Assembly: GCF_004364555.1 (NCBI RefSeq)
Contig: NZ_SOAM01000001.1
Location: forward strand, 310,001 to 374,000
DNA from: Amnibacterium kyonggiense
GTDB lineage: Bacteria; Actinomycetota; Actinomycetes; Actinomycetales; Microbacteriaceae
DNA: 64,000 nt
Direction of reading: 5' to 3'
The notes under the pieces are model-generated. The model saw nothing but the letters and a program-made list of their open reading frames with translations. It was not told the DNA's origin and did not search any database. Shown piece by piece: positions 26,163 to 34,708 of this stretch (positions are counted from its first letter, which is position 1; each line of letters begins with the position of its first letter). Both the position numbers and the translations under genes were made by a program.

Positions 26163-26369
26163 GCCGCCAGTCTGGCATCGACCCGAGCGGCGGCCTGCGC
26201 CGCGGACCTCGGCACGAGGGGTCCCCTCAGGCCGGTCGGAGGTCGCTCCCAGCGCACGACCGTCACATCGCGGACTTTCAGGTCGCACGCAGCGCACTCG
26301 ATGGGAGGATGCTCGTACCCGCGTCGACGACACCGTCGGCGCGCACCGACGACGCCGAGGAGCGCAGGG

Positions 26370-27020
26370 ATGGTCTCGCACAAGAAGCAGGTGAAGCGGT
26401 TGAAGAAGGACGCGCAGCGTCTCTGGGACGACCAGCAGGCGCTGTTGACGCGTGCGAACGGCGTCGCGCGCGACGCCTGGCCGCACGCCCAGAAGGCGGC
26501 GAAGGACCTGCTCGACCAGGGCGTGCCCGGCGTCCGCACCGCGGTCGTCGACCGCGCGGAGAAGGTCGCGCCGGTCGTCGGCAAGGCGGGCAAGGCGGCC
26601 GGCGCGTACGCCGCGTCTACCTCGAAGGACGCGCTCAACGGCGTGCTGCTGCCGGCCGTGACGAGCGCCGTCTCCGCCGCCGTCGCGATCGCGGAGGAGG
26701 CGGGCAGTCGGCTCGGGCTCTCCGACGGCGTCGTGAAGCAGGGCGAGAAGGTCACGAAGCGCCTCGACTCGGTGACGAAGTCGGGCCACAAGGCGGGCGT
26801 CAAGGGCGGCGCCAAGCTGCGGGCGGCCGCGAAGGCCGGCGGCAAGGCGGCGAAGCACGCGACCGGCCGCGACAAGGGCATCGGCGCCGGCGGCGTCATC
26901 GGCATCCTGCTCGGCGTCGGCCTGCTGGCGGGCATCGGCTACGCGGTGTGGCAGACGCTCCGCGCCGACGACGACCTCTGGGTGGCCGACGAGGACCCGG
27001 ACACCACGTCCAACAGCTGA
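26370..27020 (+). CDS. Ala/Lys-rich membrane-associated protein of unknown function
   Basis: This 216-residue basic protein starts MVSHKKQVKRLKKDAQRLW and is built mostly of amphipathic helix with repeated Lys/Ala/Gly stretches (AKLRAAAKAGGKAAKHATG). A single C-terminal transmembrane segment (about 173-195, GVIGILLGVGLLAGIGYAV) and a short acidic tail (ADEDPDTTSNS) follow. Relatives are sometimes mislabelled as DNA helicase; no helicase motif is present. A GAGGAG ribosome-binding site lies 8 nt before the ATG. It is divergent from ppiA. Confidence 0.8.
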   Translation: MVSHKKQVKRLKKDAQRLWDDQQALLTRANGVARDAWPHAQKAAKDLLDQGVPGVRTAVVDRAEKVAPVVGKAGKAAGAYAASTSKDALNGVLLPAVTSAVSAAVAIAEEAGSRLGLSDGVVKQGEKVTKRLDSVTKSGHKAGVKGGAKLRAAAKAGGKAAKHATGRDKGIGAGGVIGILLGVGLLAGIGYAVWQTLRADDDLWVADEDPDTTSNS

Positions 27021-27037
27021 GCGGTCCGAACGGCTTC

Positions 27038-27072
27038 GAGGAGGGTCCGGCGCGGTGCGCCGGGCCCTCCTC
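27038..27072. terminator. Bidirectional hairpin between convergent genes
   Basis: Sixteen-nt arms (27038-27053 and 27057-27072, GAGGAGGGTCCGGCGC with one G-T pair) enclose a 3-nt loop. It lies between the convergent 26370 gene and the LysR gene. Confidence 0.75.
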
Positions 27073-27083
27073 CGCGTCCGGGG

Positions 27084-27962
27084 TCAGGCCGCGGCGCGCT
27101 CCAGCGCTGCGCGCAGCGCTGCCACCGCGGGCCGGTCGGCGCCGGACACGCGCGCTGCGGTGAACACCTCCCGCTGCGGCGCGCCCTCCGGCACGATCAT
27201 CCGCCCCGGAGCCCGGCGACCGGACCACACGAGGTCCGGCAGCATCGCCACCGCGTTCCCGGACTCGACGAGTCGCATGTGCACCTCGAGGTCCGCCGAC
27301 TCGTAGCGCACGTCCGGCTCGAACCCGGCGAGCCGGCACTGCTGATCGGCCCAGTGGCGCGACGCCGCACCGCGGGGTTCGAGCACCCAGGCCTCCCCCT
27401 GCGCGTCCGCGAGGGCGCGGACGCCGGAGGCGGCGGGCACCGCCAGTCGCAGCGGGTCGAGCACCAGCGGCCGGTGGTCGAGCCCCTCGTGCCAGGCCGT
27501 CGCGTGCCCCGGGTACTGCTCGGCGACCACGAGGTCGAAGTCCCGCGTCGCCGTCCGCTGCAGCGCGGACTCGGGCTCGTGCTGCACGACCTCCACCCGA
27601 AGCCGCGGGTGTTCCGTCGCCACGACGCTGAGCGTCTGCGGCAGCAGGGCGAGCGCGGCGGACTGGAAGATCGCGAGCCGCACCGTGCCGGCGACGCTGA
27701 CGGTCCGCGCCGCGACCTCCGCCTCCGCGCGCTCGAGCAGGTCGAGCACCTCGCCCGCCCGCGCCGCGAGCGTCTGCGCCTCGGGGGTGAGCACCACCCG
27801 ACGGCCGGACGGCATGAGCAGCGGCACCCCGACCTCGCGCTCGAGCAGCGCCAGCTGCTGCGACACCGTCGACGGGCTGAAGCGCAGCGCGGCGGCGACC
27901 TCGGCGAGCGTGCCGCGGTCCGCGAGCTCCTTCAGCAGGCGCAGGCGCCGCACGTCGTACAT
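27084..27962 (-). CDS. LysR-family transcriptional regulator, probable putA regulator
   Basis: This 292-residue LysR regulator has an N-terminal winged helix (about 1-60: LLKELADRGTLAEVAAAL, FSPSTVSQQLALLEREVG) and a type 2 periplasmic-binding-like effector domain (about 88-285). AAGGGAAG precedes the ATG. It is divergent from putA with an 81-bp shared interval that contains a GTGGTGA-A-TCATCAC dyad, the usual layout for a LysR protein controlling its neighbour. Control of putA by proline or a proline intermediate is inferred from the arrangement, not shown by the sequence. Confidence 0.9.
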   Translation of the reverse strand: MYDVRRLRLLKELADRGTLAEVAAALRFSPSTVSQQLALLEREVGVPLLMPSGRRVVLTPEAQTLAARAGEVLDLLERAEAEVAARTVSVAGTVRLAIFQSAALALLPQTLSVVATEHPRLRVEVVQHEPESALQRTATRDFDLVVAEQYPGHATAWHEGLDHRPLVLDPLRLAVPAASGVRALADAQGEAWVLEPRGAASRHWADQQCRLAGFEPDVRYESADLEVHMRLVESGNAVAMLPDLVWSGRRAPGRMIVPEGAPQREVFTAARVSGADRPAVAALRAALERAAA

Positions 27963-27993
27963 CGCTTCCCTTCGGTTTCGTCGAAGAGTACTC

Positions 27994-28008
27994 GTGGTGA
28001 ATCATCAC
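27994..28008. promoter_or_regulatory. Candidate LysR operator between lysR and putA
   Basis: An imperfect dyad GTGGTGA/TCATCAC (one mismatch) with a central A lies 32 bp upstream of the lysR start and 36 bp upstream of the putA start. A second short dyad, TTCGTCGAA, is nearby. Confidence 0.4.
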
Positions 28009-28043
28009 TGTTCCCGATGCGTCGCTGAGCGGAGAATGCAGCG

Positions 28044-31000
28044 ATGAGCAGCACCGCTGTGGAGACGACCCCGTCCACCGGCCCGGCCTCGTCCATCGAG
28101 CAGGTGGAGGCGCTCGTGCGCCGCTGGCTCACCGCCGCGGCCGCGACCCCCGCCGACCCCGCTGCAGCGCGGCTGGCCGGCGTGCTCCGCGACCCGAGGG
28201 GCCTCGCGTTCACGGTCGGCTTCGTCGACGGCGTCGTGCGGCCGGAGGACCTCCGCGCCGCCGCCCACCGGCTCGCGGTGCTCGCCCCGGACGTGCCGCG
28301 CTTCCTGCCGCTGCCCCTCCGCCTCGCGGTCCGCATCGGCGGCCTCGCCGCCCCGATCCTCCCGTGGGTCGTCGTCCCGATCGCCCGCACCGCACTGCGC
28401 CGGATGGTCGACCACCTCGTGATCGACGCCACGCCCGCCCGGCTCGGTCGCTCCATCGCCCGCATCCGATCGCGTGGCGTGCGACTCAACCTCAACCTGC
28501 TGGGCGAGGCGGTGCTCGGGCAGAAGGAGGCCGACCGCCGGCTCGCCGGGACGCTCGCCCTCATCGAGCGGCCGGACGTGGACTACGTCTCGATCAAGGT
28601 CTCGGCTGCGGTCGCGCCGCACGCGGTGTGGGCGTTCGACGCCGCGGTCGACGACGTGGTCGCCCGCCTCACGCCGCTGTACGAGTCCGCCCGCCGGACC
28701 GGCACCTTCATCAACCTCGACATGGAGGAGTACAAGGACCTCGACCTGACCATCGCGGTCTTCCAGCGCATCCTCGACTCGCCGCGCTTCCTCGACTACC
28801 GCGCCGGCATCGTCCTCCAGGCATACCTCCCGGACGCACTGTCCGCGATGATGCGCCTCCAGGCATGGAGCGCCGCTCGACGGGCCCGCGGGGGCGCAGC
28901 CATCAAGGTGCGGCTCGTGAAGGGCGCGAACCTGCCGATGGAGCGCGTCGAGGCGGCGATCCACGACTGGCCGCTCGCGACCTGGCACGAGAAGGTCGAG
29001 AGCGACACCAACTACAAGCGGGTGCTCGACTGGGCGCTGACGACGGAGCGCACCGACGCGGTGCAGCTCGGCGTCGCCGGGCACAACCTCTTCGACGTCG
29101 CCCACGCCTGGCTGCTCGCCGGCGAGCGCGGCGTCACGGACGCCGTCGAGTTCGAGATGCTGCTCGGGATGGCGACGGGTCAGGCCGAGGCCGTCCGGAA
29201 GGACGTCGGCGGCCTGCTCGTCTATACGCCGGTCGTGCACCCGCGCGAGTTCGACGTGGCCATCGCCTACCTCGTCCGACGCCTCGAGGAGGGCGCGAGC
29301 GAGGACAACTTCATGTCGAGCGTCTTCGACCTCGCCTCGAACGAGCGCCTCTTCGCCCGCGAGCGCGACCGGTTCGCGGCCTCGCTGGCCGCGCTGGACA
29401 CGAGCGTCCCGCCGCCGCACCGCGTGCCGCGCACGACCACGCCCATGCCCCCGGGGGCACCGTTCCGCAACGCGGTCGACACCGACCCGGCCGTGCCCGA
29501 GCACCGTGCCTGGGCGTCCGCGCTGCTCGAGCGCGCCGCGCGGTCGGACGAGGGCGCGCGGACGCTCGCCGAGCACACCGTCACCGACGAACGCGCGCTC
29601 GACGCCGTGCTCGCCTCCACGCAGGAGGCCGGTCGCGCCTGGGGCGCGGTGCCCGCCGCCGAGCGCGCCGCGATCCTCCAGCGGGCCGGTGACGCGATGG
29701 AGGCCGCCCGCGGCCGGCTCGTCGAGGTCATGGTGAGCGAGGCCGCGAAGACGGTCGACCAGGCCGACCCCGAGGTGAGCGAGGCGATCGACTTCGCCCG
29801 GTACTACGCGGCGCGGGCGCTCGAGCTCGAGGCCGTCGACGGCGCCCGGTTCATTCCGGCCGCGCTCACCCTCGTGACGCCGCCGTGGAACTTCCCCGTC
29901 GCCATCCCGGCGGGCGGCGTCCTCGCCGCGCTGGCCGCGGGCAGCGGCGTCGTGCTGAAGCCCGCCGGGCCCGCGAGCCGCTGCGGCGCCGTGCTCGCGG
30001 AGGTCCTCTGGTCGGCGGGCGTCCCCCGCGAGGTGCTCGCGCTCGTGCAGGTCGACGAGGACGGTCTCGGCCGGCGCCTCGTCTCGGACGAGCGCATCGA
30101 CCGGGTCGTGCTCACGGGCGCCTGGGAGACGGCGCGGCTCTTCCGCGACTTCCGCGCCGACCTGCCGGTCCTCGCCGAGACCAGCGGGAAGAACGCGATG
30201 GTCGTCACCCCGTCGGCCGACCTCGACCTCGCGGTGAAGGACCTCGTCGCGAGCGCGTTCGGCCACGCCGGCCAGAAGTGCAGCGCGGCGAGCCTCGCGA
30301 TCCTCGTCGGCCCGGTCGCGAAGTCGAAGCGCTTCCTCGGCCAGCTCGTCGACGCGGTCGGCTCCCTCGAGGTCGGCGCGCCCTGGGTCTCGACCTCGCG
30401 GATGGGTCCGCTCATCGAGCCGGCGAGCGGCAAGCTCCTGGAGGGCCTGGCGGAGCTCGGCCCCGGCGAGCACTGGCTGCTCGAGCCGAAACGGCTCGAC
30501 CGCGAGGGCCGGCTGTGGACGCCGGGCATCCGCACCGGCGTGCGCCGCGGCTCCGCCTTCCACCTGACCGAGTACTTCGGGCCGGTGCTCGGCATCATGG
30601 TCGCCGCCGACCTCGACGAGGCGATCGCCATCCAGAACGAGGTGGCCTACGGGCTGACCGCGGGACTGCAGTCGCTCGAGCCCGCCGAGATCGGCCGCTG
30701 GGTCGACGGCGTGCAGGCCGGCAACCTCTACGTCAACCGCGGCACGACCGGCGCCATCGTCGGTCGTCAGCCGTTCGGCGGCTGGAAGCGCTCCTCCGTC
30801 GGCGCGGGCACGAAGGCGGGCGGCCCGAACTACCTCGTCGGACTCGGCGAGTGGGTGCGTGCCGATGAGACCGCTCCCGTGAGTGCGCGCCTCGACCCGA
30901 CCGTGGCCCGCGTCGTGCGCGCGGCGTCGGCGATCGGGGATGAGGCGCGCGCCTTCGTTTCCGCGGGCGCTGCGAGCGACCAGGCGGCATGGGAGGCGGA

Positions 31001-31448
31001 GTTCGGTGCGACCCACGAGCTCGCCGACCTCGGCGTCGAACGCAACCTCCTCCGCTACCGGACGGTCCCGGTCACGATCCGCGCCGCCGCCGACGCCGAC
31101 CCCGGGGACGTGCTGCGGGTCGTCGCAGCCGCCGTCCGGGCGGGCGCGCCCGTCTCGGTGGTGGCCGAGGAGGCGCTGCCCGCGACGCTCACCGGCCCGC
31201 TCGACGACCTGGGCGTCGCGCACCGTGTGGAGGCCGCACCGGTCCTCGCCGGCCGCGTGCGTCTGATCGGCGGATCGGCCGCCGACCTCCTCCGCGCCGC
31301 CGGCGGCGACCCCGACCTGGCGGTGTGGTCGAACGAGGTGACGACGGCCGGCCGCATCGAGCTGCTGCCGTTCCTCCACGAGCAGTCGGTGAGCATCACC
31401 GCCCACCGCTTCGGCACCCCGACGAACCTGACCGACGACCTCGTCTGA
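28044..31448 (+). CDS. putA: Bifunctional proline dehydrogenase/L-glutamate gamma-semialdehyde dehydrogenase
   Basis: This 1134-residue PutA oxidises proline to glutamate in two steps. The N-terminal FAD-dependent proline dehydrogenase domain (about 130-440) includes LLGEAVLGQKEADRRL, DYVSIKVSA, INLDMEEYKDLDLT, RLVKGANLP and TNYKRVLDW. The aldehyde dehydrogenase domain (about 510-960) has PWNFPVAIPAGG, E712 in LAETSGKNAMVV and nucleophile C746 in GHAGQKCSAAS. There is no ribbon-helix-helix DNA-binding domain, so it cannot autoregulate as enterobacterial PutA does; the divergent LysR gene probably does so. GGAGAA precedes the ATG by 9 nt. Confidence 0.95.
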   Translation: MSSTAVETTPSTGPASSIEQVEALVRRWLTAAAATPADPAAARLAGVLRDPRGLAFTVGFVDGVVRPEDLRAAAHRLAVLAPDVPRFLPLPLRLAVRIGGLAAPILPWVVVPIARTALRRMVDHLVIDATPARLGRSIARIRSRGVRLNLNLLGEAVLGQKEADRRLAGTLALIERPDVDYVSIKVSAAVAPHAVWAFDAAVDDVVARLTPLYESARRTGTFINLDMEEYKDLDLTIAVFQRILDSPRFLDYRAGIVLQAYLPDALSAMMRLQAWSAARRARGGAAIKVRLVKGANLPMERVEAAIHDWPLATWHEKVESDTNYKRVLDWALTTERTDAVQLGVAGHNLFDVAHAWLLAGERGVTDAVEFEMLLGMATGQAEAVRKDVGGLLVYTPVVHPREFDVAIAYLVRRLEEGASEDNFMSSVFDLASNERLFARERDRFAASLAALDTSVPPPHRVPRTTTPMPPGAPFRNAVDTDPAVPEHRAWASALLERAARSDEGARTLAEHTVTDERALDAVLASTQEAGRAWGAVPAAERAAILQRAGDAMEAARGRLVEVMVSEAAKTVDQADPEVSEAIDFARYYAARALELEAVDGARFIPAALTLVTPPWNFPVAIPAGGVLAALAAGSGVVLKPAGPASRCGAVLAEVLWSAGVPREVLALVQVDEDGLGRRLVSDERIDRVVLTGAWETARLFRDFRADLPVLAETSGKNAMVVTPSADLDLAVKDLVASAFGHAGQKCSAASLAILVGPVAKSKRFLGQLVDAVGSLEVGAPWVSTSRMGPLIEPASGKLLEGLAELGPGEHWLLEPKRLDREGRLWTPGIRTGVRRGSAFHLTEYFGPVLGIMVAADLDEAIAIQNEVAYGLTAGLQSLEPAEIGRWVDGVQAGNLYVNRGTTGAIVGRQPFGGWKRSSVGAGTKAGGPNYLVGLGEWVRADETAPVSARLDPTVARVVRAASAIGDEARAFVSAGAASDQAAWEAEFGATHELADLGVERNLLRYRTVPVTIRAAADADPGDVLRVVAAAVRAGAPVSVVAEEALPATLTGPLDDLGVAHRVEAAPVLAGRVRLIGGSAADLLRAAGGDPDLAVWSNEVTTAGRIELLPFLHEQSVSITAHRFGTPTNLTDDLV

Positions 31449-31449
31449 T

Positions 31450-31573
31450 CCGCGGATCCGGATTCCTCCCACGGATCCGGAGATCCGCGGCGACACCCCG
31501 CGTTCCGTGCGCCCGCGGCGGCGTGTCGGGCGGGATCTCCGGATCCGCGAGTGGTTCCGGGAGACGGAGATCC
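31450..31573. repeat. Complex palindrome, GATACGGAGA family, copy C
   Basis: Immediately after the putA stop, CGGATCCGGAGATCC (31472-31486) pairs with 31533-31547. CGACAC (31491-31496) pairs with GTGTCG (31523-31528), and CCGCGGATC/GATCCGCGG form a smaller alternative hairpin. A further half copy, resembling GGTTCACCGATACGGAGATCC at 17 of 21 positions, lies at 31553-31573. Confidence 0.55.
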
Positions 31574-31638
31574 TCAGGTGCATTCCAGGTCCGAGGACAG
31601 AATTCCCCCTATCGCACCCGGCCGATAAGGGGATCTCG

Positions 31639-32187
31639 TTGCCCGATTCGCTCCTCCAGCTTCCCGTTGCGACGCCGACGGGCCTCCGCACCAGATGGCG
31701 CGACCGCCGTCGCCTCCAGCGCATCGATCGGCTGGGGGCCAGGCTCGCCCGCCTCGACGCGGTCGGCGACCTCCTCGACCGCACCCGGGCGCGCCTCGCC
31801 GCCGGCTGGGTGCAGGACGCCTGGTTCACGACCATCGACGAGCAGGGCGTCCGGCTGCACGTCGGCACCCTCCGGGCGCACGACGGCGAGCGCAGCGAGC
31901 GGGCCTGCCTGGTCGCTGCGGTCGCGATCGAGGCCCTGCCCGGCAGCATCACCGGGCCGGTGGGCCAGCGCGCGGTCGGCACGATGTGGAACGTGCTGCA
32001 CGGCGGTGTCCCCGCCGGCGACTGGAGCACGCCGCCCGGCGTGACCGCGGCACGCGCGTACGACCTCGTCCGGTGGAACGACGCCGCGGACCGCCGCCAC
32101 GACGACGTGCTCGCCCTCGTCGACGCGTCCCGGTCGTCCGTCGGCCGGTCCGCGGAGTCGCTGCGCTCGGAGCTCGCCGGCGCCTGA
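31639..32187 (+). CDS. DUF6197-like protein
   Basis: This 182-residue soluble protein has the pattern I associate with DUF6197: ARLAAGWVQDAWF, then ERACLVAAVAIEAL and the closing ARAYDLVRWNDAADRRHDDVLALVD. Function is unknown. I chose the TTG at 31639 because AAGGGGAT lies 7 nt upstream and the conserved part follows; earlier in-frame starts would run through the putA-downstream palindrome. It converges with the signal-peptidase gene, 6 bp apart. Confidence 0.65.
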   Translation: MPDSLLQLPVATPTGLRTRWRDRRRLQRIDRLGARLARLDAVGDLLDRTRARLAAGWVQDAWFTTIDEQGVRLHVGTLRAHDGERSERACLVAAVAIEALPGSITGPVGQRAVGTMWNVLHGGVPAGDWSTPPGVTAARAYDLVRWNDAADRRHDDVLALVDASRSSVGRSAESLRSELAGA

Positions 32188-32193
32188 CGCGCC

Positions 32194-33621
32194 TCAGTGC
32201 CCGCGCGCGAGGATCGGCGTGGGATCGACGACCGCGCCGTAGACCTGCGTCTCGTCGAGCATGCCCTGGAACTGCTGACGCGATGTCGCTCCCGTCCACT
32301 TGGACGACGTGACGGCGTCGTATCCGAAGCGCCAGTAGCCGCTGTAGGCGTTCAGGACCGCCACGGTGAGCGGCGGCGTGGGTGTCGAGACGGACGAGCC
32401 GTCGACCGTCAACGTGCACCCGTCGCGGTAGCTGAACGAGGCCACCGCCAGATGCCAGCCGTTGTCCGCATACCCGGTGGGCTTCGCGCTCGTGCAGAAG
32501 ATCGGGTTCCCGAGCAGGCCGGCGACCGACGTGGTCGTCGCGCCGAACGCGAGGTTGCCGTCCGCCTGCATGAAGAGCACGCGATCGATCTGCGTCGAAG
32601 GGGACGGGCTGGCGACCGAGCTGGACCCGCCGAAGTCCGCGAGCACGCCGCCGGGGTTCGCCGTCTTGAACCACGTGGCGACGGTGACCGTCCCCGGGTA
32701 GGAGCGCGACGTCTTCTCGACGATCAGGCCCTTGCTCGTGCCGCTCGACATGCCGACCTGCGCTGCCGGCGTGAACCCGTCGACGCACGTGACCGGCGCC
32801 GCATCGCTGCCGGACGGGGACGTGCCCGCGTCACCCTGACCGCTCAGGTCGGTCACGTCCGAGCCGCTGAGCGTGCCGTAGCCCCAGTAGAGGACGGGGC
32901 CGGCGCCGAGGTTCGTCGGCGTGCGGTCCGCGCAGGTCGTGCCCCAGGTGTTCCCCGACACGCTCGACACGGCCGAGTACGCCGCGCGGGCCGGCGCAGG
33001 AGATCCCGCAGCGACGGCACCCGCCGGGAGCACGAGGATCGCGACCCCGAGCGCAGTCGCACGATGCGCTCCCGGGAGCCGGACGCCGCGATGGCGGCGC
33101 CGCGACCGGTCCTCCGGGTCCTCGAGCAGCCGTCCGAGCCGCACGCCGGCGAGCAGCAGCGCGACCACCCCGCCGCCGACGAGCAGCGGGACCGGCTGAT
33201 CCGTCCGGACCCAGTAGTTCGGCAGCCCTGCGAAGGGGATGCGCAGGAACGCAGCACCGTGCACCGCGCCGGACCCGACCGTGGTCGAGTCCGCGGCATC
33301 GTTCGCGTCCCCCTTGGTCACCAGCTCACCGTCCGACCGCACTCGGACGAGCCGGTGCATCCGGAGCGCGCCCGCGCGATCCGGATCGTCGAACAGCAGC
33401 ACCTGCCCGTCCGAGAGCTGCCCGGCGTCGACCGGGCGGACGACGACGGCGTCGCCGACCTCCAGACGCGGCGTCATGGAGCCGGACATGACGGTCGTCG
33501 TCTGGAAGCCGACGAGATTCGGGAGCACGCCCCAGAGGAGCAGGGCGACGATCGTCGAGAGCGTCGAGCGGCAGACGACCGTGACGATCGCGACCGTCCA
33601 CGCCGCGCCCCGCGGGAGCAC
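32194..33621 (-). CDS. SipW-type signal peptidase I fused to a substrate-like LamG domain protein
   Basis: This is a 475-residue product. Residues 1-170 are an S26B (ER/SipW-type) signal peptidase: a membrane helix at about 8-30, nucleophile S48 in VMSGSMTP, catalytic His in R-M-H89-R, conserved VTKGDANDAADS (101-112), and a second helix at about 145-160. Residues 171-186 are a basic loop. Residues 187-213 look like a signal peptide (ALGVAILVLPAGAVAAG, then PARA) followed by AYSAVSSVSGNTW, the same kind of sequence that follows the signal in the TasA-like neighbour. A concanavalin/LamG-like beta-sandwich fills about 255-475 (VTVATWFKT, NGWHLAVASFSYRDGCTLTVDG, GMLDETQVYG). The GTG at 33621 is the likely start; a GTG at 33693 overlaps the upstream gene. 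Confidence 0.8.
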   Translation of the reverse strand: MLPRGAAWTVAIVTVVCRSTLSTIVALLLWGVLPNLVGFQTTTVMSGSMTPRLEVGDAVVVRPVDAGQLSDGQVLLFDDPDRAGALRMHRLVRVRSDGELVTKGDANDAADSTTVGSGAVHGAAFLRIPFAGLPNYWVRTDQPVPLLVGGGVVALLLAGVRLGRLLEDPEDRSRRRHRGVRLPGAHRATALGVAILVLPAGAVAAGSPAPARAAYSAVSSVSGNTWGTTCADRTPTNLGAGPVLYWGYGTLSGSDVTDLSGQGDAGTSPSGSDAAPVTCVDGFTPAAQVGMSSGTSKGLIVEKTSRSYPGTVTVATWFKTANPGGVLADFGGSSSVASPSPSTQIDRVLFMQADGNLAFGATTTSVAGLLGNPIFCTSAKPTGYADNGWHLAVASFSYRDGCTLTVDGSSVSTPTPPLTVAVLNAYSGYWRFGYDAVTSSKWTGATSRQQFQGMLDETQVYGAVVDPTPILARGH

Positions 33622-33671
33622 GGGCTGCTCGTCCCGGCGGTGCGCCGGGACGCGGCGCCGGAACGAGCGGA

Positions 33672-34271
33672 CTAGCTGCCCTGCGTTTCCCACGTGAAGG
33701 TCGCGGCGGCGGTGGAGCTCATCGGCGTCGTGGAGTCGTAGTTCCAGGTGAACTGGAACTGCTTCGTCTCGGCGGTGGTGCTGGCGGCCTGGGGAGCCCA
33801 CGTCGTCACGATGCCCGAGGCGTAATCGGTGTGCGCCGATCCGCCCGTCACCAGGTTCGCAAGGCTGCCGGTGTAGACCGTGCTGGCTGCCGTGAAGCCC
33901 GAGCAGGTCGACGCGTTCGTCGAACCCGACCCCATCTTCACGACCAGGTTGATGTGCTGACCGAGCGAGTTCGAGTCGCTGAAGCCGGTCGCGTAGAAGC
34001 GGACCGTGCTGGCGAGGGTGCCGTCCGACGTGACCGTCACGCACTTCGTACCGGTGGCGTTCATCTGCTGATTCGTGCCCGTGAACATCGCGGTTCCGAT
34101 GTCGTTCGTCAGGTGCACCGATCCCGTGTTCCACGAGTTTGCCGACACCGAGGTCGGGCTGCTGAAGGCCGAGTACGAGGCGGCCATCACGCCGCTGCCC
34201 GTTCCGACGATCGCGACACCGGCCGCGATCAGGCCGGAGAGCCGCCCGATGCGGCGAGTCATCTTCAGCAT
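33672..34271 (-). CDS. TasA/CalY-like SipW-dependent secreted protein
   Basis: This 199-residue exported protein has a basic start (MLKMTRRIGR), a hydrophobic segment (about 11-30) and the cleavage-type sequence SGVMAASYSAFSSPTSV that marks SipW-processed proteins. SANSWNTGSVHLTND follows, then a beta-rich body with two Cys. Bacillus relatives form matrix fibres; here only the substrate class can be stated. GGGGGAAGC lies just before the ATG. The SipW-type peptidase gene follows 50 bp downstream, as in Bacillus tasA/sipW clusters but in the opposite order. Confidence 0.8.
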   Translation of the reverse strand: MLKMTRRIGRLSGLIAAGVAIVGTGSGVMAASYSAFSSPTSVSANSWNTGSVHLTNDIGTAMFTGTNQQMNATGTKCVTVTSDGTLASTVRFYATGFSDSNSLGQHINLVVKMGSGSTNASTCSGFTAASTVYTGSLANLVTGGSAHTDYASGIVTTWAPQAASTTAETKQFQFTWNYDSTTPMSSTAAATFTWETQGS

Positions 34272-34635
34272 TGCTTCCCCCGAGAACGTCCGTGCCACCG
34301 GCCACCCCTCGCGGCCTGCGTGCATGGACGATGGCAGGCGGGACGACGCGAGGACACGGTGGAACCGCGACTTGCACGAATTGACGCGTGCCCCCCGCGC
34401 TGATGCGCGTGGCGACCCCCCATACTTCGCACTCGCGTCCCCCGGAGGGGCGGCACCTGTTCGGGAGGGGGCGGGAGCACGCGGAGCGGCGCGCCGTGCC
34501 GTCGAGGAGCGGCCCGAGGAGGGCCGGCGGCGTGCTCATCAGCACGAAGCCCCCTCGACCGAAGCCGTCGACCGGGCGAGCGTGCAGCGAGCCGGTGCGG
34601 CACGCTGCACGGCAGCGGCGCAGCCGTCGGCACGG
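34272..34635. other. Gap between tRNA-Ala and the TasA-like gene
   Basis: I see no credible gene here. A 9-nt hairpin, CGTGCAGCG (34581-34589)/CGCTGCACG (34603-34611), stands 25 bp past the tRNA-Ala 3' end and may terminate it. The promoter of the TasA-like gene must lie here but is not obvious. Confidence 0.4.
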
Positions 34636-34708
34636 TGGAGACTAGGGGACTCGAACCCCTGACCCCCTGCTTGCAAAGCAGGTGCTCTACCAACTGAGCT
34701 AAGCCCCC
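34636..34708 (-). tRNA. tRNA-Ala (anticodon TGC)
   Basis: The minus strand gives a 73-nt cloverleaf: acceptor GGGGGCT, D arm GCTCAGTTGGTAGAGC, anticodon stem CTGCT/AGCAG with TGC, and T arm CAGGGGTTCGAATCCCCTA. CCA is not encoded. Confidence 0.95.

Noticed and set aside
26341-27020. DNA helicase annotation for the Ala/Lys-rich gene
   Set aside because: No Walker or helicase motif is present; the similarity behind such labels is low complexity.
28005-32030. A 1341-codon open frame on the minus strand opposite putA
   Set aside because: It is antisense to well-supported PutA and the DUF6197-like gene, has no recognisable domain and shows the biased composition of a shadow frame.
33621-33693. 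Upstream GTG (33693) as start of the signal-peptidase fusion
   Set aside because: It would overlap the TasA-like gene by 22 bp and add an arginine-rich stretch without a visible ribosome-binding site; the GTG at 33621 places the first membrane helix normally. It is not fully excluded.
34388-34645. Short open frames in the tRNA-Ala to TasA-like gap
   Set aside because: All are Arg/Pro-rich with no ribosome-binding site or domain, and several overlap on both strands.
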